Shown: positions 11,532 through 24,535, numbered from the stretch's first letter. The stretch: DNA of 64,000 nt from Hippophae tibetana (GCA_037013495.1 CM072810.1:110429898-110493897); one strand, 5' to 3'. Translations and numbers: made by a program. Notes: generated by a model not told the origin, from the sequence alone.

Positions 11532-14500
11532 TTATGATTTTACATACTCGAGTTGTACATCCTTTCTTGTGATGCAGTCCCTGATGTAATGATATCGAGT
11601 ATCTATGTGTTTGCTTCGATCATGGAAAACACGATTTTTGGCTAAGGCAATGGTTGACTTGTTATCGACACAAATTTTGGTTGGCTCTTCTTGTGTCATA
11701 CTTAGCTCTTTTAACAAGTTTCTCAGCCAAATTACATGGCAAACACATGAGGTAGCTGCTACATATTCTGCTTCATAGTTAGACAAGGTGACAATCAGTT
11801 GTTTTTTCGACATCCATGTAAAAGCAGTATCTCCTATGAAAAACACAAATCCAGAAGTGCTTTTTCAATCATCTATATCTCCACCAAAATCGCTATCACT
11901 ATATCCAACAAGCTTGTAATCATTAGAAGCTGAATAGAACAACCTAAAATTAACTGTATCTTTTAGATAACGTAGGATTCTTTTTGCAGCTTTGAAATGG
12001 GTGATTGTCGATTTCTCCATATAACGACTAATTAATCCAACGACATACATGATGTCAGGCCTTGTGCATGTGAGATAACACAGACTTCCAACTAAACTTT
12101 TGAAAAATGTTGGATCCACATTTTCACCATCTTCATGCTTGGATAGTTTGATTCCACATTCCACCGGTGTGTTGATCTGCTTGGAATCGTTCATTTTGAA
12201 CTTCTTTAGTATCTCCCTTGCATAGCTTTATTGAGAGATAAAGATGACTTCTTCCTTTTGCTTCACTTCAATTCCAAGGTAGTATGCCATTAACCCGATA
12301 TCTATCATTTCAAACTCTCGGGTCATCACCTTCTTAAAATCTTCAAATAGTTTCGGATTACTTCCGGTGAAGATGAGATCATCTACGTATAGACAAACGA
12401 TTAGAATATTGCCATCTTCAATCTTGACGTAGAGTGAATATTCATAGGGACACTTGGTGAAGTTGTTCTCCAGAAAGTACTTGTCGATGCGGTTATTCCA
12501 TGCTCTTGATGCTTGCTTTAACCCATAGAGAGCTTTCTTCAACTTCAATACCTTGTCTTTGTGACCTTTTGCTTCATAGTCTGATAGTTGCTTAATGTAG
12601 ACTTCTTCTTCAAGGACTCCGTTTAGAAAAGTAGATTTTACATCCATTTGATGTATCTTCCACTTATTTTGAGTTTCCAAAGAAATGATTAGTCTTATAG
12701 TTTCTAATCGAGAAATAGGAGCAAATACCTTATCATAGTCAATTCTAGCTTTTTGACTATATCCTTTTGCTACTAGCCTTGCCTTGTGTCTTTCAATCTC
12801 TCCCTTAGAATTCCTCTTTGTCTTGTACACCCATTTGACACCTATTGCCTTATGCCCTTTGGGAAGTGAAACAGGATCCCATGTGTCGTTCTTATCTATT
12901 GCATTGATTTTTTCGTCCATCGCATCTCTCCACTTCTTCTCTTGTACAGCTTCTTGAAAGCTCACTGGTTCACAATCAGCAAAGAGACAAAATAAGGTAA
13001 GATTATCTTGTCGTTCTGTTACCTCATAAAGATCTTAGAGATTTCGTGTACGTGTCACGACTCTTTCACTTCCACTTGAAGACGATGACGGATCTTCATG
13101 AGTGGTTGGCATTGGTGAAGTAGGTGGAGTCTTTGGCTCTTGTTGAATTTCTACAGATTGCTCCCTCATTGTCTGCTCATCTTCTTTAAGCTGAGGAAAG
13201 AAATTGAAGTTATCTGTATGAGAGTTAAAATCCCATTCTCCTTCTTCATCGAATACCACATCTCGACTAATCACAATCTTCTTATTGTATGGGTTGTACA
13301 ACTTATAACCCTTTGAATTAGCATCATAACGGATGAAGATAAAACTCTCGCTTTTATCATCAAGCTTCGTTCTTCTCTCATCCGGTACATGAACATGGGC
13401 TATACTTCCAAAGACTCTTAGGTGGGAAATATCAGGCTTTCTTCCACTCCATGCCTCTCGCGGTGTCTTTTTCCATACACTTCTTATTGGAGATCGGTTT
13501 GACAAGTAAACTGCACATGCTACTGCTTCTGCGCAAAACTCTTTGGGTAGTTTCTTGCTTTTGAGCATGTTTCGTGCCATATTGAGGATTGTTTGGTTCT
13601 TTCTTTCAGCTACACCATTCTGTTGGGGGGATCTTGGCAATGTTAAAGATCTATGCATTCCATTTGCTTCACAGAACTCTTGAAACTCCTTGGATGTAAA
13701 TTCTCCACCTCGGTCTGATCTCATGGCTTTGATTTTTCTACCGCTTTCTCTCTCCACTGTAGCTTTGAACCTATTGAATACTTCAAAAACTTATGATTTC
13801 TGTTTCAAGAAATATACCCAAGTTTTTCTTGAAAAATCATTAATAAAAAGAAGAAAATAGTTACTATTACCGAGAGAACTAGGCTTGATCGGTCTGCACA
13901 CATCAGTATGGATTAGCTCGAGTGGCTTCTTGGCTCTTGAGTCTGACTCCTGTGGAAAGCTTTTTCTGAATTGCTTCTCGAGTAGGCACCCTTCATAAAG
14001 TTTATTAGGATGGTTAATGCAAGGTAGTCCCTTCACCATCTCCTTCTTAGATAACAACTCCAATCCTCCAAAATTGAGATTTCCGAATCGAAGATGCCAT
14101 AGCCACGATGCATCTTTATAGCAGGCTTTCAGACACTTTGCAATGTCATTTTGTATGTTGATCAGGAACATTTTATTCTTTGACATCGACACGTTAGCAA
14201 TGAGGTTATTCTTATCATCTTTTATAAAAAGATTACAATTCTTCATATGAATATCATAACCTTTCTCTAATAGTTGTCCTAAGATGTTACTTTTCATATT
14301 TGGGACATAGTAAACATTGGAAATAAATTGATGTTGCCCATTTTCAAACGAATAAGAATGTTACCTTTTCCTTTCACTGCTACATTTGAATCATCTCCAA
14401 ATGAGACATTTCCACTTACTGACTCATCTAGTTCCACGAACATGTCTTTCCTTCCACACATATGGTTGCTTGCATCACTGTCAAGATATCGGGCATTTAG

Positions 14501-15505
14501 TTGACTACTATCACCCTCCTTCCGTGCTAGAAAAAGAGTTTCTTTCTCATCGATTTTCTCCTCTATGTAGTTGATTTTCTCATCTACTCGATTATTGGGA
14601 GCTCTACATTTTGAAGCATAATGTCCAAATTTCTGACAATTATAGCATTGAACTTGAGATTTGTCATACCTTGAGTTCATATTACCTCTTCCTCGACTTT
14701 GTGTTGAGCTTTCTGCTCTTTCAAAGTTGTTGGAATTGTTGTTATAATTCCAACCTCGTCCATGACTGTGGCTTCCACCTCGTCCACAACCTCTACCTTT
14801 ACCTCGGCCACATTGGTTTCTGTCATTGCCTTGGCTTTCATGCTTATCCTTGAATTGCATCTTGAAGAGTTGCTCAGTGATCCCTTGCTTCTTCTTATGC
14901 TTTTCTTCATATGCTTGTAATGATCCATTGAGTTCATCAATGGTTATTTCTTCCAAATCTTTTGTTTCCTCAATCATCACGATGATGTGTTCAAATTTGG
15001 AATCTAATGAACAAAGTATCTTTTCCATTATTCTAACATCTCCCAACATCTCACCGTTTCTTTTTAATTGATTAGAAACAACTGTGACTCTCGAGAAATA
15101 GTCAGAAATAGATTCAGAAGCTTTCATATGTAGAGATTCAAACTCACCTATTAGTGTTTGGAGACACCTTCTTTACTTTCTCGGCTCCTTTGAAAGAAAA
15201 TTGAAGCTTATTCCAAGCTGCTTTGGAAGATATTGCATCTGAAATCTTCTCAAACCTATCATCATTTAAGGCTTGATAGATAAGAAAAGAGCTTTCTTGT
15301 CTCTCTTTCTCAAATCTTTCAAAGATTCTTTTTGCACTTGTGTTAGAGTAGCTTCATCGTCTGGCTCACTTAAGCCTTTCTTTACGACTTCCCACACATC
15401 ATGTGCACCAAAAAGAGCCTTCATCTTGATACTCCAATTATCATAGTTGTCGTTATTGAGTGTGGGGACTTGAAACGATGACATACCTCCACTTGACATA
15501 ACTCT
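11532..15505 (-). pseudogene. Copia-2 gag-pol, lightly damaged
   Basis: Nearly abutting open segments, all on the minus strand, cover the whole polyprotein. They are Gag N-terminus (15505-15266), Gag C-terminus with zinc knuckle [14 protein letters not shown] and protease LDSDASNHM (15127-14294), pre-integrase and start of integrase with HTDVCRP (14297-13791), integrase core with RSDRGGEF and SPQQNGVAERKN (13757-13035), reverse transcriptase with [12 protein letters not shown] (12965-12228), and RNase H (12194-11532). The breaks are single stops or small frameshifts, so it decayed less than Copia-1. The protease motif reads DSDA rather than DSGA. In this family Gag forms the particle, and protease, integrase and RT/RNase H carry out processing, insertion and copying. 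Confidence 0.88.
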
Positions 15506-15872
15506 CAATATAGTGAGCATTTGTAAATTCTGATCATACAGATGGATTCAGAACGTCAAAAAACCTTAAGAGGAACTCCGGGGAAAAATCTGAATTTTTG
15601 GTCAACAGTCAAAGTCAACTTTTGGTCAAGTGTTTCGGCGGCTCTGTCAAACAGCTTGGAGGTTCGGTCACCAGCTCGGTCAACTCGGTTTTAACTCAGT
15701 TGACTCAGTGAGTTAACTCACTTTCTGGCAAAAACTTCCAGAGGATCATGTAGGTGCGTCCGAACTCCGATCGGGATGATTATTGCAGCGTCAGATTTGT
15801 CTCGTCGAGAGCTTCGATTTGATATACAATAGTGTATATTTATATTTTCAACTACTTCTCTGATACCATTTT

Positions 15873-16068
15873 TTTGGAATATTGTGGATCAAAACTCTCA
15901 AAACTCAAGAACATGCAAGAACAATTTTCCAGAAACAATTAGAAATTCTCAAATTTTTGTTTCTAATTTCTTTAATTTGATTATTACATTGCTACTGAGA
16001 AGTATTTATAAAAAAAAACTAATAAATCTAAACCATACAATCTAATAAATCTAAAACATTTTTACTAC
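15873..16068 (-). repeat. Truncated 5' LTR of Copia-2
   Basis: Matches the first 195 bp (plus-strand reading) of the 3' LTR at 11079. Homology ends near 16068 at AATCTAAA. The adjoining PBS complement CTGATACCA is at about 15860-15868. Confidence 0.8.
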
Positions 16069-16220
16069 GTACTACGTATGTTCCTTATATAGACTAGTTG
16101 AAGAAACCTTCACTAACATTTTTTTGAGTTGTTATTTTGCAATTTACTTTGGAATCGATCAGACTCCACTATTTTTTTTATTTTTTTTGAGTTATTATTT
16201 TATAATTTACTTTGGAATCT
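16069..16220 (+). mobile_element. LINE remnant, right part, beyond Copia-2
   Basis: Similar to 24955-25030 (shared TAG.TGA.GAAAC.TTCACT and TTGCAA.TT.ACT), which is the tail of the other LINE remnant. It supports insertion of Copia-2 into an existing LINE. Confidence 0.5.
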
Positions 16221-17040
16221 TTTAGTTATTCATTCTCTCTAGTTATTTAATATCTATTAAAGATTTTCATTAAATATAAAACTTTAAATAAATAGATTAT
16301 TTTTTTTTATTTTTACATAAACATATTCTAAATATTTAAAGAATATTAAAATAATATGAATATTTGATTATTTCAATATTTAATTCTAAATACTTATGCA
16401 TGTATAACTATTATTTTAATATTTAATTCCTAATATTTTTTTAAGTTTTAAAAAGTATATATTTGATTGAGATGGTTGTATACACGTTGTATCACTATTT
16501 TTAATTTTCAATTCTCAACCTTATAAATTCTAGAATTCAAATTTTAAACTCTTTTTAAAAATAATTTTCATTAAATTTAAACTCCTTAAACATGATAAGT
16601 AATTAAGATTGAGCATGAATTAACTTGAGAATTGAAACCAGTTATGAAACAAGTAAAGATTGACGTAAGTAAACATAATTTATCACCATAAATCTGTCTC
16701 CATAACTCAATATGAGGATCGATTTTGGATAACATGGAGTGTGACAAACCAATAGGTCGGCTCTTGGCTTCCGATTTTAGCCTCAAAATTTCTCTGATGC
16801 TTCCATGGATGAATCGATCTATAAGAAAGACCTTTGATTCCTTGTAAATTCATCAAATATTGTGTTATAGTTGGACTCCACCGTAGCTTGTGAAATAACT
16901 TGATCAGGATGAGGCCTAAGCCTAACAGAACAAACAACCCATAAACGTTGAAAGAATCATTGTTACTTGCTCCTCCCAACGGATCAATTCTCTTTCTTTT
17001 CGACTACATAAGCTCTTATGTACTGTCTTCATTTCAGTTC

Positions 17041-17130
17041 ATGCTTATCTTTTTCTTTTTCTTTTTTAAAGTCAAATCATATTTCATGCTTATCTTTTTC
17101 TTTTTCTTTTTTAAAGTCAAATCATATTTC
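17041..17130. repeat. Perfect tandem duplication of a 45-bp unit
   Basis: Units 17041-17085 and 17086-17130 read identically (each begins ATGCTTATC and ends CATATTTC). The unit is pyrimidine-rich and lies just upstream of the gene 2 exon 1 start. Confidence 0.9.
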
Positions 17131-17159
17131 TCTATCTTGATGTAACATATTAAAATATT

Positions 17160-18145
17160 TAAGTTTTCTTGAAAGTAGCCATTTAAGTTGAACATTAAAA
17201 CTAGAAGCCATTTTTTAAGATTACATAATCAACTAATTTTATAAAGGATGAGGTGAAACTAAGATACTTTACATTAAGTTATATAATTATTTAGTTAAAA
17301 ATTACATCATATATTCTATTGGTTAAGTAAAATTTAATTAATTAATGATAAATTATATTATTTTAATAATTTTTTATTAAAATATTTTTAATTCTTATTA
17401 AGTGATTAAAACATGATTATAATGTGAACCTTTAACAAGAAAAAATTAAATTTGATACGAAATCATTTAAGAAAAAAACAGGAATAATAATATTCAAACA
17501 GAAAGTTATTTAAATATATTTTTTAATTTTTAATAAAAATTAAAAAAATGAAAATTAACAAAAATTGAAAAGAATATATTATGAAATTATTTTTCATATT
17601 TATTATTACTGTAATATCATTTAAAACTATTATTTTCATTGTATTTAATGACTTGATAAAAAAATAATATTTTAATAAAAAAATTATGAAAATAATACAA
17701 ATTGTTCTTATTAACTAACCCATGTTTCATAAATAAAAAAATAAATTAAATTATTTATAATAATTAATTAAATGATACAAATGATTCAATATAAAGAACT
17801 TCTGTAACATTTTTCTTTTTTCTAAAATATTTAAGTTGCACTCTAAAAAATGAAATAACTTTATGTATTTTTTAACAATAATACTTTTTTTTAATCCATA
17901 CATTTACCATGAACTATTAGAGGTATTACAGTAAAGCTTACAAGAAACATAATTGTGTCAAGACATTGGAGTTAAACTATTGACATTGAGAAGCTAATAA
18001 ATTTCATAAACTTTGATACAAATCTATCTAAACTAATGAGAGGATACTCGAATCCACGTTTAAGACAATGTGACAAACCTAGTGATGGCTTTGCCCATAC
18101 TAATTAACTTGTAATAAATAAGTGTTCCTACTCCTTACCAAACAT
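17160..18145. repeat. Upstream region of P450 gene 2, copy of 8480-9190
   Basis: Collinear, diverged copy of the gene 1 upstream region, ending in the shared AATAAATAAGTGTTCCTACT. It contains extra AT-rich sequence at about 17240-17800. No gene was seen. Confidence 0.65.
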
Positions 18146-19369
18146 AATCTTAATCGATATAAAAGTATGAGTTTACAATTTAATAAGAAGATAACAATTA
18201 CGCACTTAATTATTTCCATCAAACTATTTTAACATTTGAAAACATGACTTGTTATTTTATAATGGGTTAAACATTTACTTGAAATATTAATTCAATTTAG
18301 TGGGTGTTAAATTTTGATAGGTTTTATTTTTATTTATTATAATTATTATTTATTTTATTCTGTTTTAAAAGAATAAATTCATATTATTCTTAATTTAATT
18401 AGATTCTTATTGTTATTAATTATTTAAAACTATAGATTGATTTTATTACTTAATAATTAGGTCCAATAAAATTAACAATTCAACGTTCTTAATACTAATT
18501 ATCATAATGATAGAATGTTAATTGTGGCCCAAAACAATATTAGGTCCATTTGCATATATTAAACCCTATTCTACAGCTTATATATATTACTCTTTCTCTT
18601 ATTCGTTAGAAGTTGGAAAGATAAGAAAAAGCATAGCCATGGGGAAAATAAGAAAAGGTGTGAATTTGATAGAGGGAATTGAAAAATGAAATTGAAGCTG
18701 TTGAAAGTGCACAACAGGTAGAGAAATAAAAATGAGAGCTATTGATAATCACCTTTAGTGACACTCTTAATTTTTTATTTACTTGCAGCCATAGTACTTT
18801 TTTTTGCTGCATTGAAGCTGAGAACAGAGAAGAATAGAAAAGAGGGGAAATCAGCCGAATGACAAACTGTCCATTTTTGTTGACGTTTGTGAAGTTTCTC
18901 TCATTTGTATGGTAATATTTGATTTAATAGGAAGTTTTTTTAATTTATCTTGTTATATATTATCAGTAAATTAGTGACCCGATTTTCGCTTCAGCAAGTA
19001 CTAATTTATAACATAGAATTTAAAGATACTTTGTAACTATTAATATAATTAGTGGAATAATATGTGAAATGAGTGATAATGAATAGTTACATTGTAACCT
19101 AGAGTTTTTAAAATTATGTATAAATAAAATTGATTAGGTCATACTTCAAGAAATTATTGGTATATGCATAAGGGTAATTCTATGTCTTATTTAGGAGTCA
19201 CCTTATATAAGAGGGAAACAACAAGGTGTTGGTTTAAGGTTTAGTTGATAATGTCTGTATCATGATGAAGTTGTGGAAGGAACTCCATGTTTGGTAGCTT
19301 TAGTGATTCAGTGAATGCTCTCTCATTCCTTCAAATCTATGAATGACCCAAATCAATTCTGGATGATTT
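18146..19369. other. Intergenic AT-rich DNA with an unassigned transcript-like patch
   Basis: No recognised protein. Around 18580-18900 there is a TATATATA run, then a short ATG frame (18639, about 16 codons), a GT-containing junction near 18717 and a TTGCAG near 18783, followed by purine-rich sequence. This resembles a small spliced transcript but matches nothing I know. I cannot say that it is expressed. Confidence 0.25.
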
Positions 19370-19624
19370 AACAAAGGTCATAAGTGGCTTGAAAAAATTG
19401 TTCTCTTCCTATGGATGAGAGGGGCCTTAGACTACGAGATCTCGACCTCTTAATTGTGAACATGTTAAGAAATTTTGTCAATTCTCACATGAGACTCTAA
19501 GAATTTGTTATGCTTGCACAAACGCTGCTTGGATAGGAAGGTGTTTCCATGGAGATGTTATGTGTGCTCTTCACTTTGGCTACGAACCCATTATTTGGTT
19601 ATCTTGGAGGAGTTTAGATGGTTA
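19370..19624 (+). mobile_element. Second LINE remnant, left part, interrupted by Copia-3
   Basis: Paralogous to 10600-10850 (shared GGATGAG.GGG, CTCGACCTCTTA-like and GGTTATCTTGGAGGA stretches). Broken reverse transcriptase-like frames with stops. The continuation is at 24536. Confidence 0.6.
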
Positions 19625-20069
19625 TGTTGGAGATTTCTATAAAGCTCCTTAATTTAAGGAGCAAATTAAGGAGCAAAAAATGGAGTAAAAAATGGAGCAA
19701 TTCATGCAGCAAAACAAGGAGCTTAATTCAAGGAGCAATTTAAAGAACCATTAATTTAAGAAATAATTCAAGGAGTAAATTTTCCTATAAATAGATGTGT
19801 AATTGTAATGAATTAATCATCCAAAGTTTTCATTCCAATTGAGAGAAAAGCTTTTGTGAGAGAAAATTGAGAGTAATTTTCTTGGGTGTAATTGGGTTGT
19901 GAGTGTTGTAAAAACCTTGTGTAATTTCTCCTCTTTTAGTAAATATATCTACAGCAGGTCCGAAGAGGTAAGCAAGATTGGCCGAACTCCGTTATCAAAT
20001 TTGTGTGTTATTTTTATTCTTACTTTCTTATAAATCTGGCTTATCGGGAATTTGCATAATTTCCCAACA
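19625..20069 (+). repeat. 5' LTR of Copia-3
   Basis: 445 bp, TGTTGGAGA to TTCCCAACA. A TATAAATAG box lies near 19790. The U3 part is built from short AAGGAGYAA-type repeats. Confidence 0.9.
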
Positions 20070-20208
20070 ACTGGTATCAGAGCTATTGGTGGTGATTCTT
20101 GTCAATTTTCTACAAAGTTACTATTTACGTGGTTTGTCGACGGAGGTGTTCTAATATACGGTAGTTTGCAAAAATAGTCAAAAACTATCCGAAGGAAGTC
20201 AGATTTGA

Positions 20209-23200
20209 GTGAGAGCAATGGCCGTAGATGAAGTAAAGGTGAAACTTGAGAAATTCGATGGCATAGATTTCAGATTTTGGAAAATGCAGATAAAGGATTA
20301 TCTGTATCAAAGAAATTTGTATCAACCTCTCTCAAGGAATAAGCCAGAGGCTATGAAGGAAGAAGATTGGAATCTTCTAGACAGACAAGCCCTCGAAGTT
20401 AGTCGATTGACGTTATCCCGTAATTTTGCTTTCAACATAGCAAAGGAAAAGACCACGATGAGTTTTATGGTAGCTCTCTCCAATATGTATAAGAAGCCAT
20501 CAGCCTCAAAAAAAGTGCACTTGATGAGGCATATGTTCAATTTGCGGATGACAGAAGGCACATTGGTAGCTCAACATCTCAATGAACTCAACACAGTCAC
20601 AACCCAGTCGAGTTCAGTGGAAATTGAATTCAATGAAGAAGTAGGAGCATTGATACTTTTGTCTTCTCTACCGGAAAGCTAGAATGCTACTGTCACGGCT
20701 GTGAGTAGCTCGTCAGGAAGCGATAAGTTGAAATTTGATGATGTTCATGATTTGGTTCTCAGTGAAGAGATCCGACGTAGAGAGTCAGATGAATCGTCAA
20801 CTTCTTCAATTTTTCATATAGAGTCAAGAGGAAAAATTCAACTAAAGGGAATGGACGTGGCAGAACAGACTACCGAGGTAGATCAAAGGATAAGAGGTCC
20901 AAATCCAGGAATCATAATAATTCCCATAGCTCGAAGACTATTGAGTGTTAGAATTGTGGAAAAATCGAGCACTACAAAAATCAGTGCAAGAGTGCACCGA
21001 AAGACAAATAAGTGAAGGTAGAGAAAAATGTTACTTCCACCTCAGGAGGGGATGATGCATTGATATGCTCTTTGGAGAGTAAGGAAGAATCTTGGGTGTT
21101 AGACTCTGGAGCATCATTCCATGCTACTTCATAGAAAAATTCTTCGAGAAATATGTCTCCGGAAACCTTGGAAAGGTATATCTTGGTGATGATCAACCAT
21201 GTGCTATTATTGGAAAAGGTGTAGTGAAGATTAAGTTGAACAGGTCTGTTTGGGAGCTGAAGGATGTCAGGCATATTCCCGACCTCAGAAAGAACTTAAT
21301 CTCAGTAGGGCAGTTGGCCAGTGAAGGCTACACTACGATCTTCCATGGTGATGATTGGAAGATTTCAAAGGGTGCAATGACAGTTGCTCGAGGCAAGAAA
21401 AGTTGCACTCTTTACATGACAGTAGAGGCACGTTGTTCAATTGTAGTTGCAGCAAGCAATGAAACATCAAATTTGTGGCACCAGAGACTAGGCCACATGA
21501 GTGAGAAGGGGATGAAGATTATGCACTCAAAGGGAAAACTTCCAGGTCTACAGTATGCGAAGATATACATGTGTGAAGATTTCATACTTGGAAAGCAAAA
21601 GAGAGTCAGCTTTCAGACAAGTTGCAGAACCCCAAAGAAGGAAAGGCTAGAGCTTATTCACTCTGATGTTTGGGGACCAACGACCGTCTCATCCATTGGT
21701 GGGAAACACTACTTTGTGACTTTGATCGATGATCACTCTCAGAAGGTATGTGTTTACTTTCTAAAGCATAAGTCTGAAGTATTTGAGGCTTTTAGAAAAT
21801 GGAAAGCCATGGTGGAAAATGAGACGGGTTTGAAGATCAAAAAGCTCAGAACCGATAATGGTGGTGAATATGAAGACACCAGATTCAAAAATTTATGCTA
21901 TAAGCACGGGATCAGACTGGAAAGAACTGTTCCAGGCACGCCTCAACACAATGGTGTAGCTGAGCGTATGAACCGAACATTGACAGAAAGAGCCAGAAGC
22001 ATTCGTTTACAATCAGCTCTACGGAAGTAGTTCTGGGCAGAAGCAATCAACACGACAACTTACTTGATCAATCGAGGCCCATCTATTCCATTGGAACAAA
22101 GAATACCAGAGGAGGTATGGAGCAGAAAAGAGGTGAAACTATCACATCTAAAAGTTTTTGGCGGTGTAGCATTTGTGCATATCAGTGATCAAGGTAGGAA
22201 TAAGCTTCATCCCAAATCCAAGAAATGCACATTCATCGATTATGGTGAGGATGAATTTGGCTACCGCATTTGGGATGACGAAAACAAGAAAGTGATCCAT
22301 AGTAGAGATGTGATTTTCAACGAAAGGGTGATGTTTAAGGACATGCATAAAATAGACGCCAATGACTCAGAGCAGAATGAGTCAGTATTGGAGATGCAGA
22401 TGATGTCCCAGATATTTCTGCAACGGACCCAATTGTAACAAGTCCTCAGCCAAAGGAACTTGTTGGATAGAGCAGTACGCAGCAGTCTGACACACCACAG
22501 CCTCTTACTCCAGCTTCTGTATTGAGAAGACTTCATGTGCCTAACAGGAGATACATGAACTATATGTTACTGACTGATGGAGGGGAGCCTGAATGCTATG
22601 ATGAAGCTTATCAGACTCGAGTTTCTAGCAAGTGGGATCTTACCATGAAAGAAGAAATGAAATCTCTCATCTCCAACCGGACATGGGAACTACCTGAGTT
22701 ACCTATGTGAAAGAAGGCACTTCACAACAAATATGTGTACCGGGTGAAAGATGAGCATGATGGTTCCAAGAGATACAAAGTCCACCTAGTTGTCAAAGGG
22801 TTTCAACATAAGCAAGGAGTTGACTGCACTGACCCTTTCGCTTTTATTGTGAAGCTCAATACTATCAGATCAGTGTTGAGTATTGTAGCCATTGAAGATC
22901 TTCATCTTGAACAGTTGGATGTGAAGACTGCATTCCTTCATGGAGATTTAGATGAAGAGATTTACATGTACCAACCAGAAGGTTTCTTAGAAAGAGGGAA
23001 GAAAAACATGGTGTTCAAACTTAAGAAGAGTTTGTATGGCCTGAACAAGCCCCAAGACAATGGTACAAAAAGTTTGACAGCTTCATGCACAAGGAAGGTT
23101 TTCAGAAGTGCAATGATGACCACTGTTGCTACTTTAAGATATATATGTCCAGTTATATCATTTTACTACTTTATGTTGATGATATGTTAGTAACAGGTTC

Positions 23201-24022
23201 ATATATGGATGATATCAGAAGGTTAAAGCATCAATTGTCAAAGAAGTTTGACATGAAAGACTTGGGTCCAACAAAGAAGATTTTTGGAATGCAAATCACA
23301 AGAAATAAGAAGAAAGGATCCTTGTAATTATCTCAAGCAGAGTACATCAATCGTGATTTACAGAGATTCAACATGGGCGATGCCAAAGCAGTTAGCACAC
23401 CCTTGGTAAGTCACTTTCGCCTATCCAAGGATCAGTCCCCTCAGACAGAGGAAGAAAAAGAAATCATGGCTAAGGTTCCTTATGCCTCAGCCATTGGAAG
23501 TTTGATATACGCAATGGTCTGTACAAGACCAGACATTGGCCATGCAGTGTGAGTTGTTAGCAGATTTATGTGAAACCTAGGGAAAACTCATTGGGAAGCA
23601 GCCAAGTGGATTTTGAGGTATCTGCGAGGCACCACAGTAAAGTGATTGTAATTTAGTAAATGAGATTTAAAAGTACAAGGGTACGTAGATGTAGACTTTG
23701 GATGTGAAGTTGATCACCGAAGAAGCACCATTGGTTATATATTTACTGTTGGAACTATAGTTGTTAGTTGGGATTCAAACAGGAGAAGAATGTTCTGCAC
23801 AGTGATAGTCAAAGTGCAATACACTTAGCAAAGAATTCAGCATTTCATTCTAGAACCAAGCATATTGGACTTCATTATCACTTCATCAAATCCCTCTTGG
23901 AAGATGATGTGTTAATACTGGAGAAGATTCAAGGAAGCAAAAATCCAGCGAATATGTTAACAAATGTGGTGACTATTGACAAACTGAAGTTGTGCTCAAC
24001 TTCAGTTAGTGTGCTAGATTAA
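20209..24022 (+). pseudogene. Copia-3 gag-pol remnant
   Basis: Gag (20218-20682; VKLEKFDGIDFRFWKMQIKD, Tnt1-type) ends at a TAG that stands where tryptophan is usual, and the frame continues beyond it. A zinc knuckle (NCGKIEHYKNQC, its first half damaged) lies near 20950. Protease VLDSGASFHAT is near 21095. Pre-integrase and integrase (21140-22030) show LWHQRLGHM, HSDVWGP, RTDNGGEY and TPQHNGVAERMN. Reverse transcriptase is split over 22522-23327, with QLDVKTAFLHGDL and LYVDDML in different frames. RNase H (23680-24022) is split too. Several stops and frameshifts make it inactive. Confidence 0.9.
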
Positions 24023-24092
24023 CAAGACTAGAAAAGCTGCTGCATTGATCGAGGTGTGAAGACAGATTGAAATTAGTATTCAAGTGGGAGAT

Positions 24093-24535
24093 TGTTGGAG
24101 ATTTCTATAAAGCTCCTTAATTTAAGGATCAAAATTATGAAGTAAAACATGAAGCAAAACAAGGAGCTTAATTTAAGGAGTAATTTAAGGAACCATTAAT
24201 TTAAGGAGTAATTCAAGAAGTGAATTTTTCTATAAATAGATGTGTAATTGTACTGAATTAATCATCCAAAGTGTTCATTCCAATTGAGAGAAAATATTAG
24301 AGAGAAAAGCTTTTGTGAGAGAAAATTGAGAGTAATTTTCTTGGGTGTAATTGGGTTATGAGTTGTGAGTGTTGTAAACACCTTGTGTAATTTCTCTTCT
24401 TTCAGTAAAAAGATCTGTAACAGGTCTGAAGAGGTAAGTAAGATTGGCCGAACTCCGTTATCAAATTTGTGTATTATTTTTATTCTTGTTTTATCATAAA
24501 TCTGACTTATCGAAAATTTGCGTAATTTTTTAACA
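24093..24535 (+). repeat. 3' LTR of Copia-3
   Basis: 443 bp, TGTTGGAGA to TTTTAACA. It differs from the 5' LTR by several substitutions and indels, for example fewer U3 repeats and a 13-bp insertion near 24295. Confidence 0.9.

Larger units (their letters stand above)
11079..16068 (-). mobile_element. Copia-2, Ty1/copia element of the same family as Copia-1, 5' LTR truncated
   Basis: Read on the minus strand, the element runs from a partial 5' LTR (16068-15873) through a PBS at about 15868-15857, gag-pol, and a polypurine tract (11443-11435) to a complete 3' LTR (11434-11079). The 5' LTR matches only about 195 bp of the 356-bp 3' LTR and stops near 16068, so its outer end is deleted and the target-site duplication cannot be read. 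The element sits in a LINE remnant within P450 gene 2. Confidence 0.9.
9195..16960 (-). pseudogene. Cytochrome P450 CYP749A-like pseudogene, gene 2 (truncated tandem duplicate of gene 1)
   Basis: Exon 1 is at 16960-16687 and a partial exon 3 at about 9371-9195; exon 2 was not found, and exons 4 and 5 are absent. Exon 1 matches gene 1 ([39 protein letters not shown]) but has a 1-nt deletion near 16935 and a 4-nt insertion near 16820, so the frame breaks twice. Exon 3 carries an extra base near 9352. The acceptor that reads TAG in gene 1 reads TTG here. A LINE remnant with Copia-2 inside it separates the two exon remnants. The exon 3 fragment stops at about 9195 and is joined directly to the upstream region of gene 1, as expected for a partial tandem duplication. 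Confidence 0.88.
19625..24535 (+). mobile_element. Copia-3, Ty1/copia (Tnt1/Tork-like) element with both LTRs
   Basis: Both LTRs are present (19625-20069 and 24093-24535). The PBS TGGTATCAGAGC is at 20072, and a purine stretch (CAAGTGGGAGA) precedes the 3' LTR. The flanking 5-mers are GGTTA (left) and TGTTA (right), a plausible target-site duplication with one mismatch. Removing the element rejoins a LINE remnant, which matches 10825-10850. Confidence 0.92.

Noticed and set aside
14386..15071. Plus-strand open frames opposite Copia-2 gag
   Set aside because: They are antisense shadows of the lysine/glutamate-rich Gag and have no own homology or signals.
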